Assembly (NCBI RefSeq): GCF_015644585.1
Contig: NZ_JADOBI010000003.1
Location: forward strand, 310,001-374,000
Length of the DNA: 64,000 nt
Source: Rahnella laticis
GTDB taxonomy: Bacteria; Pseudomonadota; Gammaproteobacteria; Enterobacterales; Enterobacteriaceae
Direction of reading: 5' to 3'
Shown here one piece after another: positions 1 through 9,657 of the stretch; the first letter of the stretch is position 1; every line of letters begins with the position of its first letter. Position numbers and translations under genes: made by a program. The notes below the pieces were generated by a model. The model had not been told where the DNA came from and searched no databases. It worked only from the letters and a program-made list of their open reading frames with translations.

Positions 1-457
1 CGAAGGCGGTAGCTGGCTGTGCGATACGGTTAAAATGCTGACCGAGCGCGCCGTTCCGGTGTGCGGCCATCTCGGCCTGACGCCGCAATCGGTGAACATT
101 TTTGGTGGTTACAAAGTGCAGGGGCGCGACGAAGTGGCCGCAAACCAGCTTATCAAAGATGCGATGATGCTCGAAGAAGCTGGCGCGCAGCTGCTGGTGC
201 TGGAATGTGTGCCCGTTGAACTGGCGCGCCGCGTGACCGAAGAACTGAGCATCCCGGTGATCGGCATCGGTGCCGGTAACGTGACCGACGGACAGATTCT
301 GGTGATGCATGACGCGTTCGGCATTACCGGTGGCCATACGCCAAAATTTGCCAAAGACTTCCTCGCGGAAGCGGGCGATATCCGCAGCGCGGTGCGTTTG
401 TATGTCGATCAGGTCGCGCAGGGCGTGTATCCGGGCGAAGAGCATTCCTTTAAATAA
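1..457 (+). CDS. panB: 3-methyl-2-oxobutanoate hydroxymethyltransferase (PanB), 5' end missing
   Basis: First committed step of pantothenate synthesis: transfers a hydroxymethyl group from methylene-tetrahydrofolate to 2-oxoisovalerate, giving ketopantoate, in the cytoplasm. Only the C-terminal ~151 residues are present; the reading frame is open from base 2 at the window edge, so the gene begins outside. Visible and typical of PanB are the GHLGLTPQS segment, the ECVP stretch and the IGIGAG motif, with the E. coli-like ending PGEEHSF. panC follows after 14 bases with its own ribosome site, as expected for a panBC operon. No break or frameshift is seen in the visible part. Function rests on strong similarity to E. 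coli PanB recalled from memory. Confidence 0.97.
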   Translation, partial: EGGSWLCDTVKMLTERAVPVCGHLGLTPQSVNIFGGYKVQGRDEVAANQLIKDAMMLEEAGAQLLVLECVPVELARRVTEELSIPVIGIGAGNVTDGQILVMHDAFGITGGHTPKFAKDFLAEAGDIRSAVRLYVDQVAQGVYPGEEHSFK

Positions 458-471
458 TCGGGAGAAGAAGT

Positions 472-1326
472 GTGCTGATAATTGACAGCGTGGCGCTGCT
501 GCGTCGCGAGATCCGCGATTTCCGTAAGAATAACAAACGTATTGCCCTGGTGCCGACCATGGGGAATTTGCACGAAGGCCATATGACGCTGGTGGAAGAA
601 GCGAAAGCGCGCGGCGATGTGGTGGTGGTGAGTATTTTCGTGAATCCGATGCAGTTCGAACGCCCGGACGATCTCGAGCGTTATCCGCGCACGTTGCAGG
701 AAGACTGCGAAAAGCTGAACAAGCGCGGCGTGGATCTGGTGTTTGCCCCGTCTCCGGCGGAGGTTTATCCGAAAGGCCTGACAACGCAGACGCAGGTCGA
801 TGTACCGGTGATTTCTACCATTCTGGAAGGCGCGAGCCGTCCGGGGCATTTCCGTGGTGTATCGACGATTGTCAGCAAATTGTTCAATCTGGTGCAGCCG
901 CAGGTGGCCTGTTTCGGCCAGAAAGACTTCCAGCAACTGGCGCTGCTGCGCACGATGGTGGAAGACATGGGCTACGACATTGAAATTATTGGCGTACCGA
1001 TTGTACGCGCCAAAGACGGTCTGGCACTGAGTTCGCGCAATGGTTATCTGACTCCTGAAGAGCGTAAAATAGCGCCTCAGCTGAACAAAATCATGAACGC
1101 GCTGGCGGAGCGTCTGAGCCAGGGCGAGCGTCACGTTGAAGAGATGTTGCAGGAAACCGGGCAACAGCTGCGTGAAGCCGGATTTACGCCAGATGAGTTG
1201 TTTATTCGTGATGCCAAAACCTTGCAGGAATTGTCCGTCGACAGCACGTCCGCGGTGATCCTGATGGCAGCATGGTTAGGGAAAGCCCGGCTGATTGATA
1301 ATCAAGAGGTTGATCTGACGCAGTAG
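472..1326 (+). CDS. panC: pantothenate synthetase (PanC)
   Basis: ATP-dependent ligation of pantoate and beta-alanine to pantothenate through a pantoyl-adenylate intermediate; cytoplasmic. 284 residues, the family length. The nucleotide-binding HIGH-like motif is visible as MGNLHEGH at residues 30-37 (His34, His37), and the second ATP-site motif appears as LSSRNGYL. The start is GTG at 472, preceded by GGAGAAGA a few bases upstream and giving the N terminus MLIID, as in E. coli; there is no ATG nearby that keeps the family length. It lies 14 bases after panB and about 106 bases before panD, which makes the beta-alanine this enzyme consumes. The gap to panD holds no extra gene (E. coli K-12 has a transposase-like gene there). 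Confidence 0.98.
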   Translation: MLIIDSVALLRREIRDFRKNNKRIALVPTMGNLHEGHMTLVEEAKARGDVVVVSIFVNPMQFERPDDLERYPRTLQEDCEKLNKRGVDLVFAPSPAEVYPKGLTTQTQVDVPVISTILEGASRPGHFRGVSTIVSKLFNLVQPQVACFGQKDFQQLALLRTMVEDMGYDIEIIGVPIVRAKDGLALSSRNGYLTPEERKIAPQLNKIMNALAERLSQGERHVEEMLQETGQQLREAGFTPDELFIRDAKTLQELSVDSTSAVILMAAWLGKARLIDNQEVDLTQ

Positions 1327-1432
1327 ACAGCGCAGCTCAAATCGGCAACTATGTTGGCCGCCGGAAATATCGGAATTTTATTATCTCCGCCCGGCGGGTT
1401 CCCTGATTTTTTACGCAAGTAAGGTATATGTG

Positions 1433-1813
1433 ATGATCCGCACTATGCTGCAAGGCAAACTGCACCGGGTTCACGTGACTCAGGCAGATTTGCACTATGA
1501 AGGTTCCTGCGCCATCGACCAGGACTTTCTCGATGCTTCAGGCATTTTAGAGTACGAAGCGATTGATATTTATAACGTTGATAACGGTCAGCGTTTCTCA
1601 ACTTACGCCATCGCGGCAGAACGCGGTTCGCGTATTATTTCGGTTAACGGCGCTGCGGCGCGCTGCGCCTGTGTCGGCGATCTGCTGATCATCTGTTCTT
1701 ACGTGCAGATGTCTGACGCTGATGCCCGCCAGCACAAACCGAAAGTGGCTTATTTTGAAGGTGAAAACCAGCTGAAACGCACCGCGAAAGCCGTGCCGGT
1801 TCAGGTGGCTTGA
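1433..1813 (+). CDS. panD: aspartate 1-decarboxylase (PanD)
   Basis: Pyruvoyl-dependent enzyme that makes beta-alanine from aspartate for pantothenate synthesis. 126 residues. The proenzyme self-cleavage site Gly24-Ser25 is visible in LHYEGSC, and the ending [10 protein letters not shown] is typical. A GTG sits directly before the ATG (GTGATG at 1430-1435). I chose the ATG at 1433 because it gives the family's MIRTMLQGK start and usual length, with AAGGT upstream. The maturation factor PanZ would act on this protein in enterobacteria; it is not encoded here. A strong hairpin follows the stop codon. The separate 106-base leader after panC suggests it may have its own promoter, though none was clear by eye. 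Confidence 0.98.
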   Translation: MIRTMLQGKLHRVHVTQADLHYEGSCAIDQDFLDASGILEYEAIDIYNVDNGQRFSTYAIAAERGSRIISVNGAAARCACVGDLLIICSYVQMSDADARQHKPKVAYFEGENQLKRTAKAVPVQVA

Positions 1814-1832
1814 GCCCGAATCAGGCCAAAAA

Positions 1833-1857
1833 AAACGGGGCATGGATTGCCCCGTTT
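1833..1857 (-). terminator. bidirectional terminator between panD and yadH
   Basis: A perfect 10-bp stem (AAACGGGGCA / TGCCCCGTTT) with a 5-base loop. Read on the minus strand it is followed by a run of eight T, so it is best suited to ending the yadGH transcript. On the plus strand the following TTTCTCATTTT is weaker but plausible for panD. Confidence 0.85.
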
Positions 1858-1880
1858 CTCATTTTATAATCCTAACGGCA

Positions 1881-2651
1881 TTAACTACGTAAACCACGCC
1901 CGCGCTCAATCAAGTACCACGCCAGCAGATAAAACACCGCGATAAACGCTACCAGCACGCTCATCGTGAAGATCAGCGGAACGTCACTGACGCCAAGGAA
2001 CCCGTAGCGGAAACCGCTGATCATGTAGACGATCGGGTTCAGCTTTGAAATCGCCTGCCAGATGGGTGGCAGCAGCGACAGCGAGTAAAACACGCCGCCC
2101 AGATACGTCAGTGGTGTCAGCACGAACGTCGGGATCAGGCTGATATCATCAAATGTGGTGGCAAACACCGCATTCAGCAAACCGCCCAGCGAGAACAGGA
2201 TCGCGGTCAGCAGCAGCGTCAGCGCAATCACCCACCAGGAATGGATCACCAGCGGCACGAAGAACAACGAAATCGCCGTGACCAGGATCCCCACACAGAT
2301 CCCACGCGCCACGCCGCCGCCGACATAACCGGCGATCACCACGTGCGTTGGCACCGGTGCAACCAGCAGCTCTTCAATATTGCGCTGGAATTTCGCGCTG
2401 AAGAACGACGAAGCCACGTTAGCGTAAGAGTTGGTGATTACCGCCATCATGATCAGGCCAGGCACGATGAACTGCATGTAAGTAAAACCATGCATGCTGC
2501 CGATTTGCGAACCGATCAGATTGCCGAAGATGATGAAATAAAGCGTCATGGTGATCACCGGCGGAACCAGCGTTTGGATCCAGATCCGGCCAAACCGGTT
2601 GATCTCTTTCAGCCAGATACTTTTGAGTGCTACCCAATACAGTTGCGACAT
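1881..2651 (-). CDS. yadH: ABC-2 type inner-membrane permease (YadH)
   Basis: Membrane half of an ABC exporter whose substrate is not established. 256 residues with about six hydrophobic segments; the ABC-2 layout is clear (N-terminal amphipathic WLKEINRFGRIW, conserved LGGVFYSLSLLPPIW stretch near residues 185-200, and a closing YLLAWYLIERGRGLRS). It follows yadG with the stop and start sharing one base (TAATG), so the ATPase and permease are very likely translationally coupled and form one transporter. Same gene order and orientation relative to panD as in E. coli. No substrate can be inferred from the sequence. Confidence 0.93.
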   Translation of the reverse strand: MSQLYWVALKSIWLKEINRFGRIWIQTLVPPVITMTLYFIIFGNLIGSQIGSMHGFTYMQFIVPGLIMMAVITNSYANVASSFFSAKFQRNIEELLVAPVPTHVVIAGYVGGGVARGICVGILVTAISLFFVPLVIHSWWVIALTLLLTAILFSLGGLLNAVFATTFDDISLIPTFVLTPLTYLGGVFYSLSLLPPIWQAISKLNPIVYMISGFRYGFLGVSDVPLIFTMSVLVAFIAVFYLLAWYLIERGRGLRS

Positions 2652-3574
2652 TATTTCTTTTCCCCGCTGCCGTTCACCAGCGTGACAAACAGCTCTTCCA
2701 GACGGTTGGCTTTGTTACGCATACTCAATACCTGCACGCCCTGCTTGCTCAGCTGGCTGAACAGGGAGTTCAGGCCCTGTTCACGCATGACTTCAACTTC
2801 CAGCGTTGACGTATCTGTCAGCTGGCTGCGGTAACCTTCCAGCACCGGCAGCGGGCTTTTCGCCCCTAAATCCAGAATAAAGGTTTCGGATTTCAGCTTG
2901 GACAACAACGCTTTCATGCTGGTGTTTTCCACCAGTTCGCCGCCCTGAATAATGCCGATATTGCGGCACAGCATTTCGGCTTCTTCCAGATAGTGCGTGG
3001 TCAGAATAATGGTCGTGCCCTGCGCATTCAGCTCTTTCAGGAAGCCCCACATCGAGCGACGCAGTTCGATATCCACACCGGCAGTCGGTTCGTCGAGGAT
3101 CAACAGTTTCGGTTCGTGCATCAGCGCACGGGCAATCATCAGACGACGCTTCATCCCGCCGGAAAGCATGCGGGAACGCTCATTGCGCTTGCCCCACAGA
3201 TCCAGCTGGGTCAGATATTTTTCGGCACGCTGAAGCGCCAGCGGACGCGGCACGCCGTAGTAACCGGCCTGGTTGACGACAACCTGCATCACGGTTTCAA
3301 ACGGATTGAAGTTGAATTCCTGCGGCACCAGCCCGAGCTGACGCTTGGCGTTGACGATATCTTTGTCGATGTCGTAACCAAACACCTGAACCTTACCGGC
3401 GGTTTTGTTTACGAGTGAACTGATGATGCCGATGGTCGTCGATTTACCCGCACCGTTTGGCCCCAGCAGGGCATAAAAATCGCCGGCTTCGACGCGCAGA
3501 TCGATACCGCGCAAAGCCTGTACACCACCGGCGTAAGTTTTGGTTAACTTTTCCAGTTCCAATGCATAATTCAT
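2651..3574 (-). CDS. yadG: ABC transporter ATP-binding protein (YadG)
   Basis: ATPase partner of YadH. 307 residues: Walker A GPNGAGKST at 38-46, signature LSGGMKRRLMIARAL, Walker B plus D-loop LLILDEPTAGVD, and switch histidine in TTHYLEEAE. The region after about residue 220 is the usual C-terminal extension of ABC-2 exporter ATPases. It starts 133 bases from the divergently transcribed can gene, so the two share a divergent promoter region, and its stop overlaps the yadH start by one base. The substrate is unknown; drug/antibiotic or surface-molecule export is only a family-level guess. Confidence 0.94.
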   Translation of the reverse strand: MNYALELEKLTKTYAGGVQALRGIDLRVEAGDFYALLGPNGAGKSTTIGIISSLVNKTAGKVQVFGYDIDKDIVNAKRQLGLVPQEFNFNPFETVMQVVVNQAGYYGVPRPLALQRAEKYLTQLDLWGKRNERSRMLSGGMKRRLMIARALMHEPKLLILDEPTAGVDIELRRSMWGFLKELNAQGTTIILTTHYLEEAEMLCRNIGIIQGGELVENTSMKALLSKLKSETFILDLGAKSPLPVLEGYRSQLTDTSTLEVEVMREQGLNSLFSQLSKQGVQVLSMRNKANRLEELFVTLVNGSGEKK

Positions 3575-3707
3575 AAAGGAAGCGTACCTTGTTGTGAAAA
3601 CCCTGTTGTAGGAATGCGTAAAAGGAGATGTTGAATCGGTTTTAAAAGACGGAGCATTGCCCTATATTACTCCATCGCTGTTGGCTCGTTACAGGCTATT
3701 AACCTCA

Positions 3708-4364
3708 ATGAATGATATAGAAAAGCTCATCAGTAATAATGCCAACTGGTCCAAGACCATGATCGACGAAGATCCTGGCTTCTTTGAACGACTTTCCCAA
3801 TCTCAAAAACCCCGTTTTCTGTGGATCGGTTGCTCCGACAGTCGCGTTCCCGCTGAGCAATTGACCGGGCTTGAACCGGGCGAACTGTTTGTTCACCGTA
3901 ACGTCGCCAATCTGGTTATCCATACTGATCTCAACTGCCTGTCCGTTGTGCAATATGCTATCGACGTACTGGAAGTGGAACACGTCATCATTTGCGGTCA
4001 CTACGGTTGCGGTGGCGTACAGGCAGCGGTTGAAAACCCTGAACTGGGTTTGATTAATAACTGGTTATTGCATATCCGGGACATCTGGTACAAACACAGC
4101 TCCCTGCTGGGCGAACTGTCACCGAATCAGCGTCTCGATAAATTGTGTGAGCTGAACGTCGTGGAACAAGTGTACAACCTCGGCCACTCCACCGTGATGC
4201 AATCAGCCTGGAAACGCGGCCAGAAAGTCACCCTGCACGGCTGGGTTTACGGCATTCAGGACGGACGACTGCGCAATCTCGAAGTCGACGCCACCAGCCG
4301 TGAAACGCTGGAACAGCGCTACCGTCAGGGCGTCTCCGCCTTACTGAACGGCAACCCGCAATAA
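3708..4364 (+). CDS. can: beta-class carbonic anhydrase (Can)
   Basis: Interconverts CO2 and bicarbonate, supplying bicarbonate to carboxylases in air. 218 residues. The zinc ligands of the family are at the expected places: Cys42 and Asp44 in GCSDSR, His98 and Cys101 in GHYGCGG. An in-frame upstream extension to about 3657 exists, but I chose the ATG at 3708 because it reproduces the N terminus of E. coli Can (MxDIxxLISNNxxWS) and its length; the Shine-Dalgarno sequence before it is poor. Divergent to yadG and convergent with hpt, with a terminator between can and hpt. Confidence 0.96.
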   Translation: MNDIEKLISNNANWSKTMIDEDPGFFERLSQSQKPRFLWIGCSDSRVPAEQLTGLEPGELFVHRNVANLVIHTDLNCLSVVQYAIDVLEVEHVIICGHYGCGGVQAAVENPELGLINNWLLHIRDIWYKHSSLLGELSPNQRLDKLCELNVVEQVYNLGHSTVMQSAWKRGQKVTLHGWVYGIQDGRLRNLEVDATSRETLEQRYRQGVSALLNGNPQ

Positions 4365-4397
4365 CAAACCGCTCCACTCTACAGAAAATCAAAAAAC

Positions 4398-4423
4398 AAA
4401 AGGCACAAAAATGTGCCTTTTTT
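4398..4423. terminator. bidirectional terminator between can and hpt
   Basis: A 10-bp perfect stem (AAAAGGCACA / TGTGCCTTTT) with an AAAA loop. T runs follow on both strands (TTTTTT on plus, and TTTTGTTTTTTG on minus), so it can serve both convergent genes. Confidence 0.88.
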
Positions 4424-4480
4424 AGTGCTTTTTTCTGTACCCACTGACTTCTGAGAATGGCGAAAGCGGATAGCCTGTTT

Positions 4481-5017
4481 CTATTCGTCCAGCATAACCA
4501 CTTTGCCGACATATGGCAGATGGCGATAGCGCTGGGCGTAGTCGATGCCGAAACCGACGACGAATTCGTCCGGGATCGCAAAACCGACGTATTCCACTTT
4601 AACTTCAACTTCACGGCGTTCTGGTTTGTCGAGCAGGGTACAAATTGCCAGTGATTTAGGGCCGCGCAGTTGCAGGATTTCACGCACTTTGCTCAGTGTG
4701 TTGCCGGAGTCAATGATGTCTTCGACGATCAAAACGTCTTTGCCGCGAATGTCTTCATCGAGATCTTTCAGGATTTTGACGTCACGGGTGGTGGACATAC
4801 CGTTGCCGTAGCTTGATGCGGTCATGAAATCGACTTCATGCGGCACATCAATGGCGCGGCATAAATCGGCCATGAACATAAAGGAACCGCGCAGCAGCCC
4901 GACCAGTACCATTTCGCTGCCGCTGTCACGGTAGTGCCCGGTAATTTTACGGCCCAGCTCTTCAATTCGGTTTTTGATTTCCTGTTCGGAAATCATGACA
5001 TCAACGCGATGTTTCAT
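4481..5017 (-). CDS. hpt: hypoxanthine phosphoribosyltransferase (Hpt)
   Basis: Purine salvage: hypoxanthine (and less well guanine) plus PRPP gives IMP/GMP. 178 residues. The PRPP loop is visible as [14 protein letters not shown], and the flexible loop as [13 protein letters not shown]. An in-frame start five codons upstream (5032) would give MVSLYMKH; I prefer the ATG at 5017, which matches the E. coli start MKHxVxVMI. In E. coli gcd lies between hpt and cueO on the other strand; here it is absent and cueO is the next gene. An extended -10 promoter and a leader hairpin lie just upstream (see separate entry). Confidence 0.96.
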   Translation of the reverse strand: MKHRVDVMISEQEIKNRIEELGRKITGHYRDSGSEMVLVGLLRGSFMFMADLCRAIDVPHEVDFMTASSYGNGMSTTRDVKILKDLDEDIRGKDVLIVEDIIDSGNTLSKVREILQLRGPKSLAICTLLDKPERREVEVKVEYVGFAIPDEFVVGFGIDYAQRYRHLPYVGKVVMLDE

Positions 5018-5051
5018 ATAAAGACTAACCACCTGATTTAAGAATATTTAT

Positions 5052-5100
5052 CGCCGTTTTCAGAAGAAACGGCGACCATATAGTGGAAGGGATTATATCA
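5052..5100 (-). promoter_or_regulatory. hpt promoter (extended -10) and 5' leader hairpin
   Basis: On the minus strand TGATATAAT at 5100-5092 is a perfect extended -10 (TGnTATAAT); no good -35 is present, as is common with extended -10 promoters. Downstream, between promoter and start codon, CGCCGTTT at 5052-5059 pairs with AAACGGCG at 5067-5074 around a 7-base loop, so the hpt leader should carry a stable hairpin about 35 bases before the start codon. Whether it protects the mRNA or regulates translation is unknown. Confidence 0.6.
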
Positions 5101-5164
5101 AAGAACCCGCCGATGAGTAACGCCGGTGCAGTTCAGCCATAAGCAACACGCGATAAAAGGCGGC

Positions 5165-6775
5165 TTACGCCGAAACCGTAAATCCGAGCATCATGCCGGT
5201 GTCTTCGTGTTCCAGCAGATGACAGTGCGCCATGTACGCGTGCTGTTTGTCAGCCAGATGGCTGAAGCGGACGAGCACTTCGCTGCGGGCGCCTTCGACG
5301 CGGACGATATCTTTCCAGCCCTGACGGTGCGGCGCGACCGGCTGGCCGTTTTCAGAAAGAATACGGAACTGTGTGCCGTGGATATGGAACGGATGCAACA
5401 TCATGTCGCCTTCGCCGGAAATCGTCCATTTCTCGTATTGCCCTTGTTTCACATCGAACGCAGGAACGTTCATGTCGTAGGCTTTGCCGTTGATTTTATT
5501 GCCCTGCATAAAATCGTAACTTCCGGCCGCTTTTTCCATATCCATTCCGGCCATACTGCCGTGGCCGTCATGACCTGAACCGGACATCCCCGGCATCGCC
5601 GCCATATCCATGTCACCGCCGCCGTGATCCATGCTCATTCCGGCCATCGCGTTGTGCCCGTAGCGTTTCATCAGCGCGGCCATGCCCTGCTGATCCAGCT
5701 GCGGATCCATCATCAGTTGCAGCCAGCGTGCAGGCAAATTATCGACAGAAACCAGCGCGGGCAATTTGATCAGGGAATCCGGCAGCGTGCCACCACTTTG
5801 CGTGAGCGTCGGCTGGATACGCAGCACCGGCAACGGTTTATCGAACGGTGCCAGCGTCATGCCCATTTGTTTCACCGGCAATGTGACCAGATCAAACGCT
5901 TTACCGTCGCTGCAATCAATCAGCACTTCAAAACGTTCACCCATCAGCAACGGCAAATCACTGACTTTTACCGGCTCGGACAGAAAACCGCCGTCGCTGG
6001 CAATAACGTACATCGGCCGCTGGTCGCTGGTGGCGATGTGCAGCGAACGCGCATTGCAGCCGTTGAGCAGACGAAAACGCACCCAGCCGCGCGAAATGCC
6101 GTGCTGCGGATAAATCGCGCCGTTAGTCAGCATGTGCTCGCCGAACCAGCCGACTGCGGCAGTCATCACGTCCATCTGGTAATCAATCTGTCCGGCGGCG
6201 TTGAGGCGTTTATCCTGCAAAATGACCGGAATATCATCCACGCCCCAACGTTTTGGGATCTGTAATGCGTCGCTGCCTTCATCTTCAATCAGGACTAATC
6301 CGGCCAGGCCCATTGCCACCTGATAGCCGCTGGTCTGATGCGGATGCGGGTGAAACCAGCAGGTCGCGGCGGGCTGATCGAGCTGCAAACTCACGCTGCG
6401 GCTCTGGCCCGGCGCGATCAGCCCCAGAGGACCGCCGTCAATGTCACCGGGAATTTCCAGCCCGTGCCAGTGAACGGTGCTCGCGACGTCCAGATTGTTT
6501 TTGACCGTGACATTGAGCGGTTTGCCCCGCCGCACGCGCAGCGCAGGCCCCAGCAGATTGCCGTTCACGCCCCAGGTTTGTGTATTCACCCCGGGCAAGA
6601 ACTGGCTCTGACCACGTTGCAGGGAAAGCGAAATCGCGCTGCGGGCATCCGGTTCAAGCAGTGCGGGAATGGGCAACGCCGGGCGGTCAGCGGCCAGCGC
6701 AAACCGGCTCCAGCCAGGTAACGTACTGGCGGCGCCCAGGAGCGTTGTCCACTTCACGAAATCGCGACGGTTCAT
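5165..6775 (-). CDS. cueO: periplasmic multicopper oxidase (CueO)
   Basis: Oxidises Cu(I) to the less toxic Cu(II) in the periplasm. 536 residues. The N terminus is a Tat signal (NRRDFVKW with twin arginine at 3-4, then a hydrophobic stretch to SRFALA). Copper-ligand motifs are all present: HWHG and HPHPH in the N-terminal domains, HPFHIHG and [13 protein letters not shown] near the C terminus. A methionine/histidine/glycine-rich insert ([20 protein letters not shown] and on, around residues 380-415) is the family's substrate Cu(I)-recruiting segment. The start ATG at 6775 follows AAGGAC. A CueR-type promoter lies about 65 bases upstream. Confidence 0.97.
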   Translation of the reverse strand: MNRRDFVKWTTLLGAASTLPGWSRFALAADRPALPIPALLEPDARSAISLSLQRGQSQFLPGVNTQTWGVNGNLLGPALRVRRGKPLNVTVKNNLDVASTVHWHGLEIPGDIDGGPLGLIAPGQSRSVSLQLDQPAATCWFHPHPHQTSGYQVAMGLAGLVLIEDEGSDALQIPKRWGVDDIPVILQDKRLNAAGQIDYQMDVMTAAVGWFGEHMLTNGAIYPQHGISRGWVRFRLLNGCNARSLHIATSDQRPMYVIASDGGFLSEPVKVSDLPLLMGERFEVLIDCSDGKAFDLVTLPVKQMGMTLAPFDKPLPVLRIQPTLTQSGGTLPDSLIKLPALVSVDNLPARWLQLMMDPQLDQQGMAALMKRYGHNAMAGMSMDHGGGDMDMAAMPGMSGSGHDGHGSMAGMDMEKAAGSYDFMQGNKINGKAYDMNVPAFDVKQGQYEKWTISGEGDMMLHPFHIHGTQFRILSENGQPVAPHRQGWKDIVRVEGARSEVLVRFSHLADKQHAYMAHCHLLEHEDTGMMLGFTVSA

Positions 6776-6837
6776 GTTCAGTCCTTATGATGGAAAATTG
6801 CCAGACGAACGGCATAAAACTGCCATAATAGTACGAC

Positions 6838-6868
6838 AGCCTAAACCCTCCACTAAGGGGAAGGTCAA
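6838..6868 (-). promoter_or_regulatory. CueR-type copper-responsive promoter of cueO
   Basis: Minus strand: -35 TTGACC (6868-6863), a 19-base spacer, and -10 TAGGCT (6843-6838). Inside the spacer is the dyad ACCTTCC-N7-GGAGGGT (6865-6845), close to the known CueR operator of copA and cueO. The overlong 19-base spacer with the dyad between -35 and -10 is the hallmark of MerR-family activated promoters. The cueR gene itself is not in the window. Confidence 0.88.
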
Positions 6869-6987
6869 GTGGCGGGCACGCAGAAAAGAAATTTGGTGCC
6901 ACTCATCGCAAATATGGTAACGTCATTTCGATTCGCTTTGAGCCAGGTTTTTCTAATCTTTCAATCTAAAAGAACAAGAACACTTCC

Positions 6988-7335
6988 ATGAAAAGAACAA
7001 CATTGTGTTTGCTGTTACTGTCGCTGCTCGGCTTCTCCTCCGCCAGTCAGGCGTTGAGTGAGTCAGAAGCGGAAGATCTGGCGGATCTGACCGCAGTCTT
7101 CGTTTATCTGAAAAATAACTGCGGCTACGAACAGCTGCCTAATACCCAAATCAAACGGGCGATCGTCTTTTTCGCACAGCAAAATCGCTGGGATCTGAGC
7201 AACTACAACAGCTTCAATATGCAGGCAATGGGCGAAGACAGTTATCGCGACCTGAGCGGCATCGCAGTACCGAAACCGACCAAATGCAAATCTCTGGCGC
7301 GCGATTCACTGAGTCTGCTGGCTTATACCAACTAA
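6988..7335 (+). CDS. yacC: small periplasmic protein YacC
   Basis: Function not established. 115 residues, the same length as E. coli YacC. It has a clear Sec signal peptide (KRTTLCLLLLSLLGFSSASQA, cut before LSESEAED) and no lipobox. Two cysteines remain in the mature part (NNCGY and TKCKS), about 55 residues apart, and could form a disulphide. The family is, as I recall, related to the AspS-type pilotins of type II secretion, but no secretion gene lies nearby apart from the distant ppdD-hofBC, so that link is weak. It starts 212 bases from the divergent cueO. Confidence 0.9.
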   Translation: MKRTTLCLLLLSLLGFSSASQALSESEAEDLADLTAVFVYLKNNCGYEQLPNTQIKRAIVFFAQQNRWDLSNYNSFNMQAMGEDSYRDLSGIAVPKPTKCKSLARDSLSLLAYTN

Positions 7336-7348
7336 ATTCCCCCGCAGT

Positions 7349-7380
7349 GCTCCGTCAGCCTGATGCCGGAGCGTTTCATT
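7349..7380 (+). terminator. probable terminator after yacC
   Basis: GCTCCG at 7349-7354 pairs with CGGAGC at 7367-7372, followed by GTTTCATTT. The stem is short and the T run imperfect. Confidence 0.5.
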
Positions 7381-7526
7381 TCCCCTCTCCGGATCCGCGT
7401 CACACCTCGCTCAGCTACAATTAAGCTAAATTTATCTGTTTGAAATTCAACCGTGCATGCGCAGGCAGAGTTAGCTATCATGTGCGCCCATTTTTATGGC
7501 TGCGAATGCTCAGGAGAAACAAAGAC

Positions 7527-8402
7527 ATGTCCCGGAACTCGTCACCCAAAGAAATATGGTATGAGACGCTGCACGCCCATTTTGGCCAGTACTTCAGCGT
7601 CGAAAAAGAGTTGTACCGTGAGAAAACTGAACACCAGGATCTGGTAATTTTTGAGAATGCGGCGCTGGGCCGCGTGATGGCGCTCGACGGCGTAGTGCAA
7701 ACCACCGAACGTGATGAATTTATCTATCACGAGATGCTGACACACGTTCCGTTACTGGCGCATGGCGATGCCAAAAAAGTGCTGATCATCGGCGGTGGCG
7801 ACGGCGGAATGCTGCGTGAGGTCTGCCGTCATAAAGGCGTGGAATCGGTCACGATGGTGGAAATTGATGCCGGCGTGGTGGAATTTTGCCGCCAGTATCT
7901 GCCCAATCATAATGCCGGTGCTTACGATGATGCCCGTTTTAATCTGGTGATTGAAGACGGCGTGAATTTCGTGAATCAGACCGCTGAAACGTTTGATGTG
8001 ATCATCTCAGACTGCACCGATCCGATCGGTCCGGGAGAAAGCCTGTTCACCTCGGCCTTCTACGAAGGTTGCGCGCGTTGCCTGAATCCGGGCGGCATTT
8101 TCGTGGCGCAAAACGGCGTCTGCTTCCTTCAGCAGGATGAAGCGGTCAACAGCCACACCAAACTGAGCCACTATTTCAGTGATGTCAGTTTCTATCAGGC
8201 CGCGATCCCGACTTATTACGGCGGCATCATGACCTTCGCCTGGGCGACCAATAACCCGGCTTACCGCCAGATCGACAGCCAGACATTGCAGGCGCGCTTC
8301 GACGCCGCAGGGATTACCTGTCGTTATTACAATCCGGCGATTCATCACGGCAGCTTTGCCTTGCCGCAGTATTTACTGAATGCCCTGTCAGCTGCGCGCT
8401 GA
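7527..8402 (+). CDS. speE: spermidine synthase (SpeE)
   Basis: Transfers an aminopropyl group from decarboxylated S-adenosylmethionine to putrescine, giving spermidine. 291 residues. The nucleoside-binding motif [12 protein letters not shown] and the [14 protein letters not shown] active-site stretch are present. The frame stays open upstream to about 7440, but I chose the ATG at 7527, which has AGGAGA at 7511-7516 and matches the E. coli start region (xxWxETLHxxFGQYF). speD follows 28 bases later, so both polyamine enzymes form one operon. Confidence 0.97.
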   Translation: MSRNSSPKEIWYETLHAHFGQYFSVEKELYREKTEHQDLVIFENAALGRVMALDGVVQTTERDEFIYHEMLTHVPLLAHGDAKKVLIIGGGDGGMLREVCRHKGVESVTMVEIDAGVVEFCRQYLPNHNAGAYDDARFNLVIEDGVNFVNQTAETFDVIISDCTDPIGPGESLFTSAFYEGCARCLNPGGIFVAQNGVCFLQQDEAVNSHTKLSHYFSDVSFYQAAIPTYYGGIMTFAWATNNPAYRQIDSQTLQARFDAAGITCRYYNPAIHHGSFALPQYLLNALSAAR

Positions 8403-8430
8403 TACTGCATCCGTAAGGGGGTGAACTAAA

Positions 8431-9225
8431 TTGCAAAAACTAAAACTGCATGGCTTCAATAACCTGACCAAAAGCCTGAGTTTTTGTATCTACGATATCT
8501 GCTACGCCAAAAGCGCAGCCGATCGTGACGGCTATATTGCCTACATTGACAAAGAATATAACGCCAACCGCTTAACCGAGATCCTCACCGAAACCTGTTC
8601 GATTATTGGTGCAAACATTCTTAACGTTGCGCGGCAGGATTACGAGCCACAGGGCGCTAGCGTCACGATTCTGGTGAGCGAAGAGCCGATTGACCCCAGT
8701 GATGTCGATACCACCGAACATCCGGGCCCGCTGCCAAATTCCGTGGTCGCGCACCTCGATAAAAGCCATATCTGCGTGCATACCTATCCGGAAAGCCATC
8801 CTGAAGGCGGCCTGTGTACGTTCCGCGCCGACATCGAAGTTTCCACCTGTGGCGTGATTTCACCGCTGAAAGCGCTGAACTACCTCATCCACCAGCTGGA
8901 ATCTGACATCGTCACCATCGATTACCGCGTCCGCGGTTTTACCCGTGACGTGAACGGCGTGAAGCACTACATCGACCATTCCATCAATTCGATTCAGAAC
9001 TTTATGTCGCAGGACATGAAAGGGTTGTACAAGATGATGGACGTGAACGTGTATCAGGAAAATATCTTCCATACCAAGATGTTGCTGAAAGAATTCGATC
9101 TCAAGCATTATCTGTTTAATGCAAATCCGGAAGAACTGAGCGAGCAGGAACGCAAGGAAATCACCGATTTGCTGTACAAAGAAATGCAGGAAATTTACTA
9201 CGGCCGGAATCTCCCAGCCGTCTGA
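8431..9225 (+). CDS. speD: S-adenosylmethionine decarboxylase proenzyme (SpeD)
   Basis: Makes decarboxylated SAM, the aminopropyl donor for SpeE. 264 residues, the same as E. coli. The self-cleavage site that creates the pyruvoyl group is visible as Lys111-Ser112 in [10 protein letters not shown]. Start is TTG at 8431; the rare codon is supported by a strong AAGGGGGTG just upstream, by exact alignment to the E. coli N terminus ([17 protein letters not shown]), and by the absence of any nearby ATG. A conserved weak start codon suggests limited translation. A strong terminator follows. Confidence 0.97.
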   Translation: MQKLKLHGFNNLTKSLSFCIYDICYAKSAADRDGYIAYIDKEYNANRLTEILTETCSIIGANILNVARQDYEPQGASVTILVSEEPIDPSDVDTTEHPGPLPNSVVAHLDKSHICVHTYPESHPEGGLCTFRADIEVSTCGVISPLKALNYLIHQLESDIVTIDYRVRGFTRDVNGVKHYIDHSINSIQNFMSQDMKGLYKMMDVNVYQENIFHTKMLLKEFDLKHYLFNANPEELSEQERKEITDLLYKEMQEIYYGRNLPAV

Positions 9226-9243
9226 CCGGCGGATAAAAGAAAA

Positions 9244-9277
9244 GGCCGGGCATCGCGGGATGTCCGGTCTTTTTTTG
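9244..9277 (+). terminator. terminator of speED operon
   Basis: GGCCGGGCATC pairs with GATGTCCGGTC (11 positions, with G-U pairs in RNA) around a short GCGG loop, followed by a run of seven T. Confidence 0.85.
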
Positions 9278-9657
9278 TTTTATCACATGTCATATTAACC
9301 CTGGTTATATAATGGAATTAAAACTCAATAAGCATTACTTAAGTAAAATATATTTACCGGATTAAAAACCGGCTATACTTCTTAAGGCAAATTAATAGTT
9401 AAACCCCAATAAAATCCTTACTTAAACCAAATTATTCGATCAACGATCTGTGAATTAAGTTAAATTATAAAACTAATATACAGACTATAAATCAAATCAA
9501 ACTTATATATCACCTTTAATTTAACTTAATGCAGATCAAAAGATCGCTATTTTCTTAAAAATCGATAAATTCCTTTATCTATCCCCCTCCGTTTATTAGC
9601 ATCCCCCTATTGCTTACTAAGCAACCAGCTCCATCCACCAGAAAGCAGAAATAAAAA
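9278..9657 (+). promoter_or_regulatory. AT-rich intergenic region upstream of the outer-membrane protein gene
   Basis: About 380 bases without a gene and markedly richer in A+T than its surroundings, with many ATTAA/TTAAAT tracts, the kind of DNA H-NS binds. A perfect dyad TTGCTTA-C-TAAGCAA lies at 9610-9624, about 34 bases before the start codon at 9658; it may be an operator or a leader hairpin. No convincing sigma70 promoter or small gene was picked out by eye. Confidence 0.5.

Noticed and set aside
3657-3707. Upstream extension of can adding 17 residues (start at 3657)
   Set aside because: The extension is not part of the family, which starts at the ATG at 3708; it lies in the shared yadG-can promoter region.
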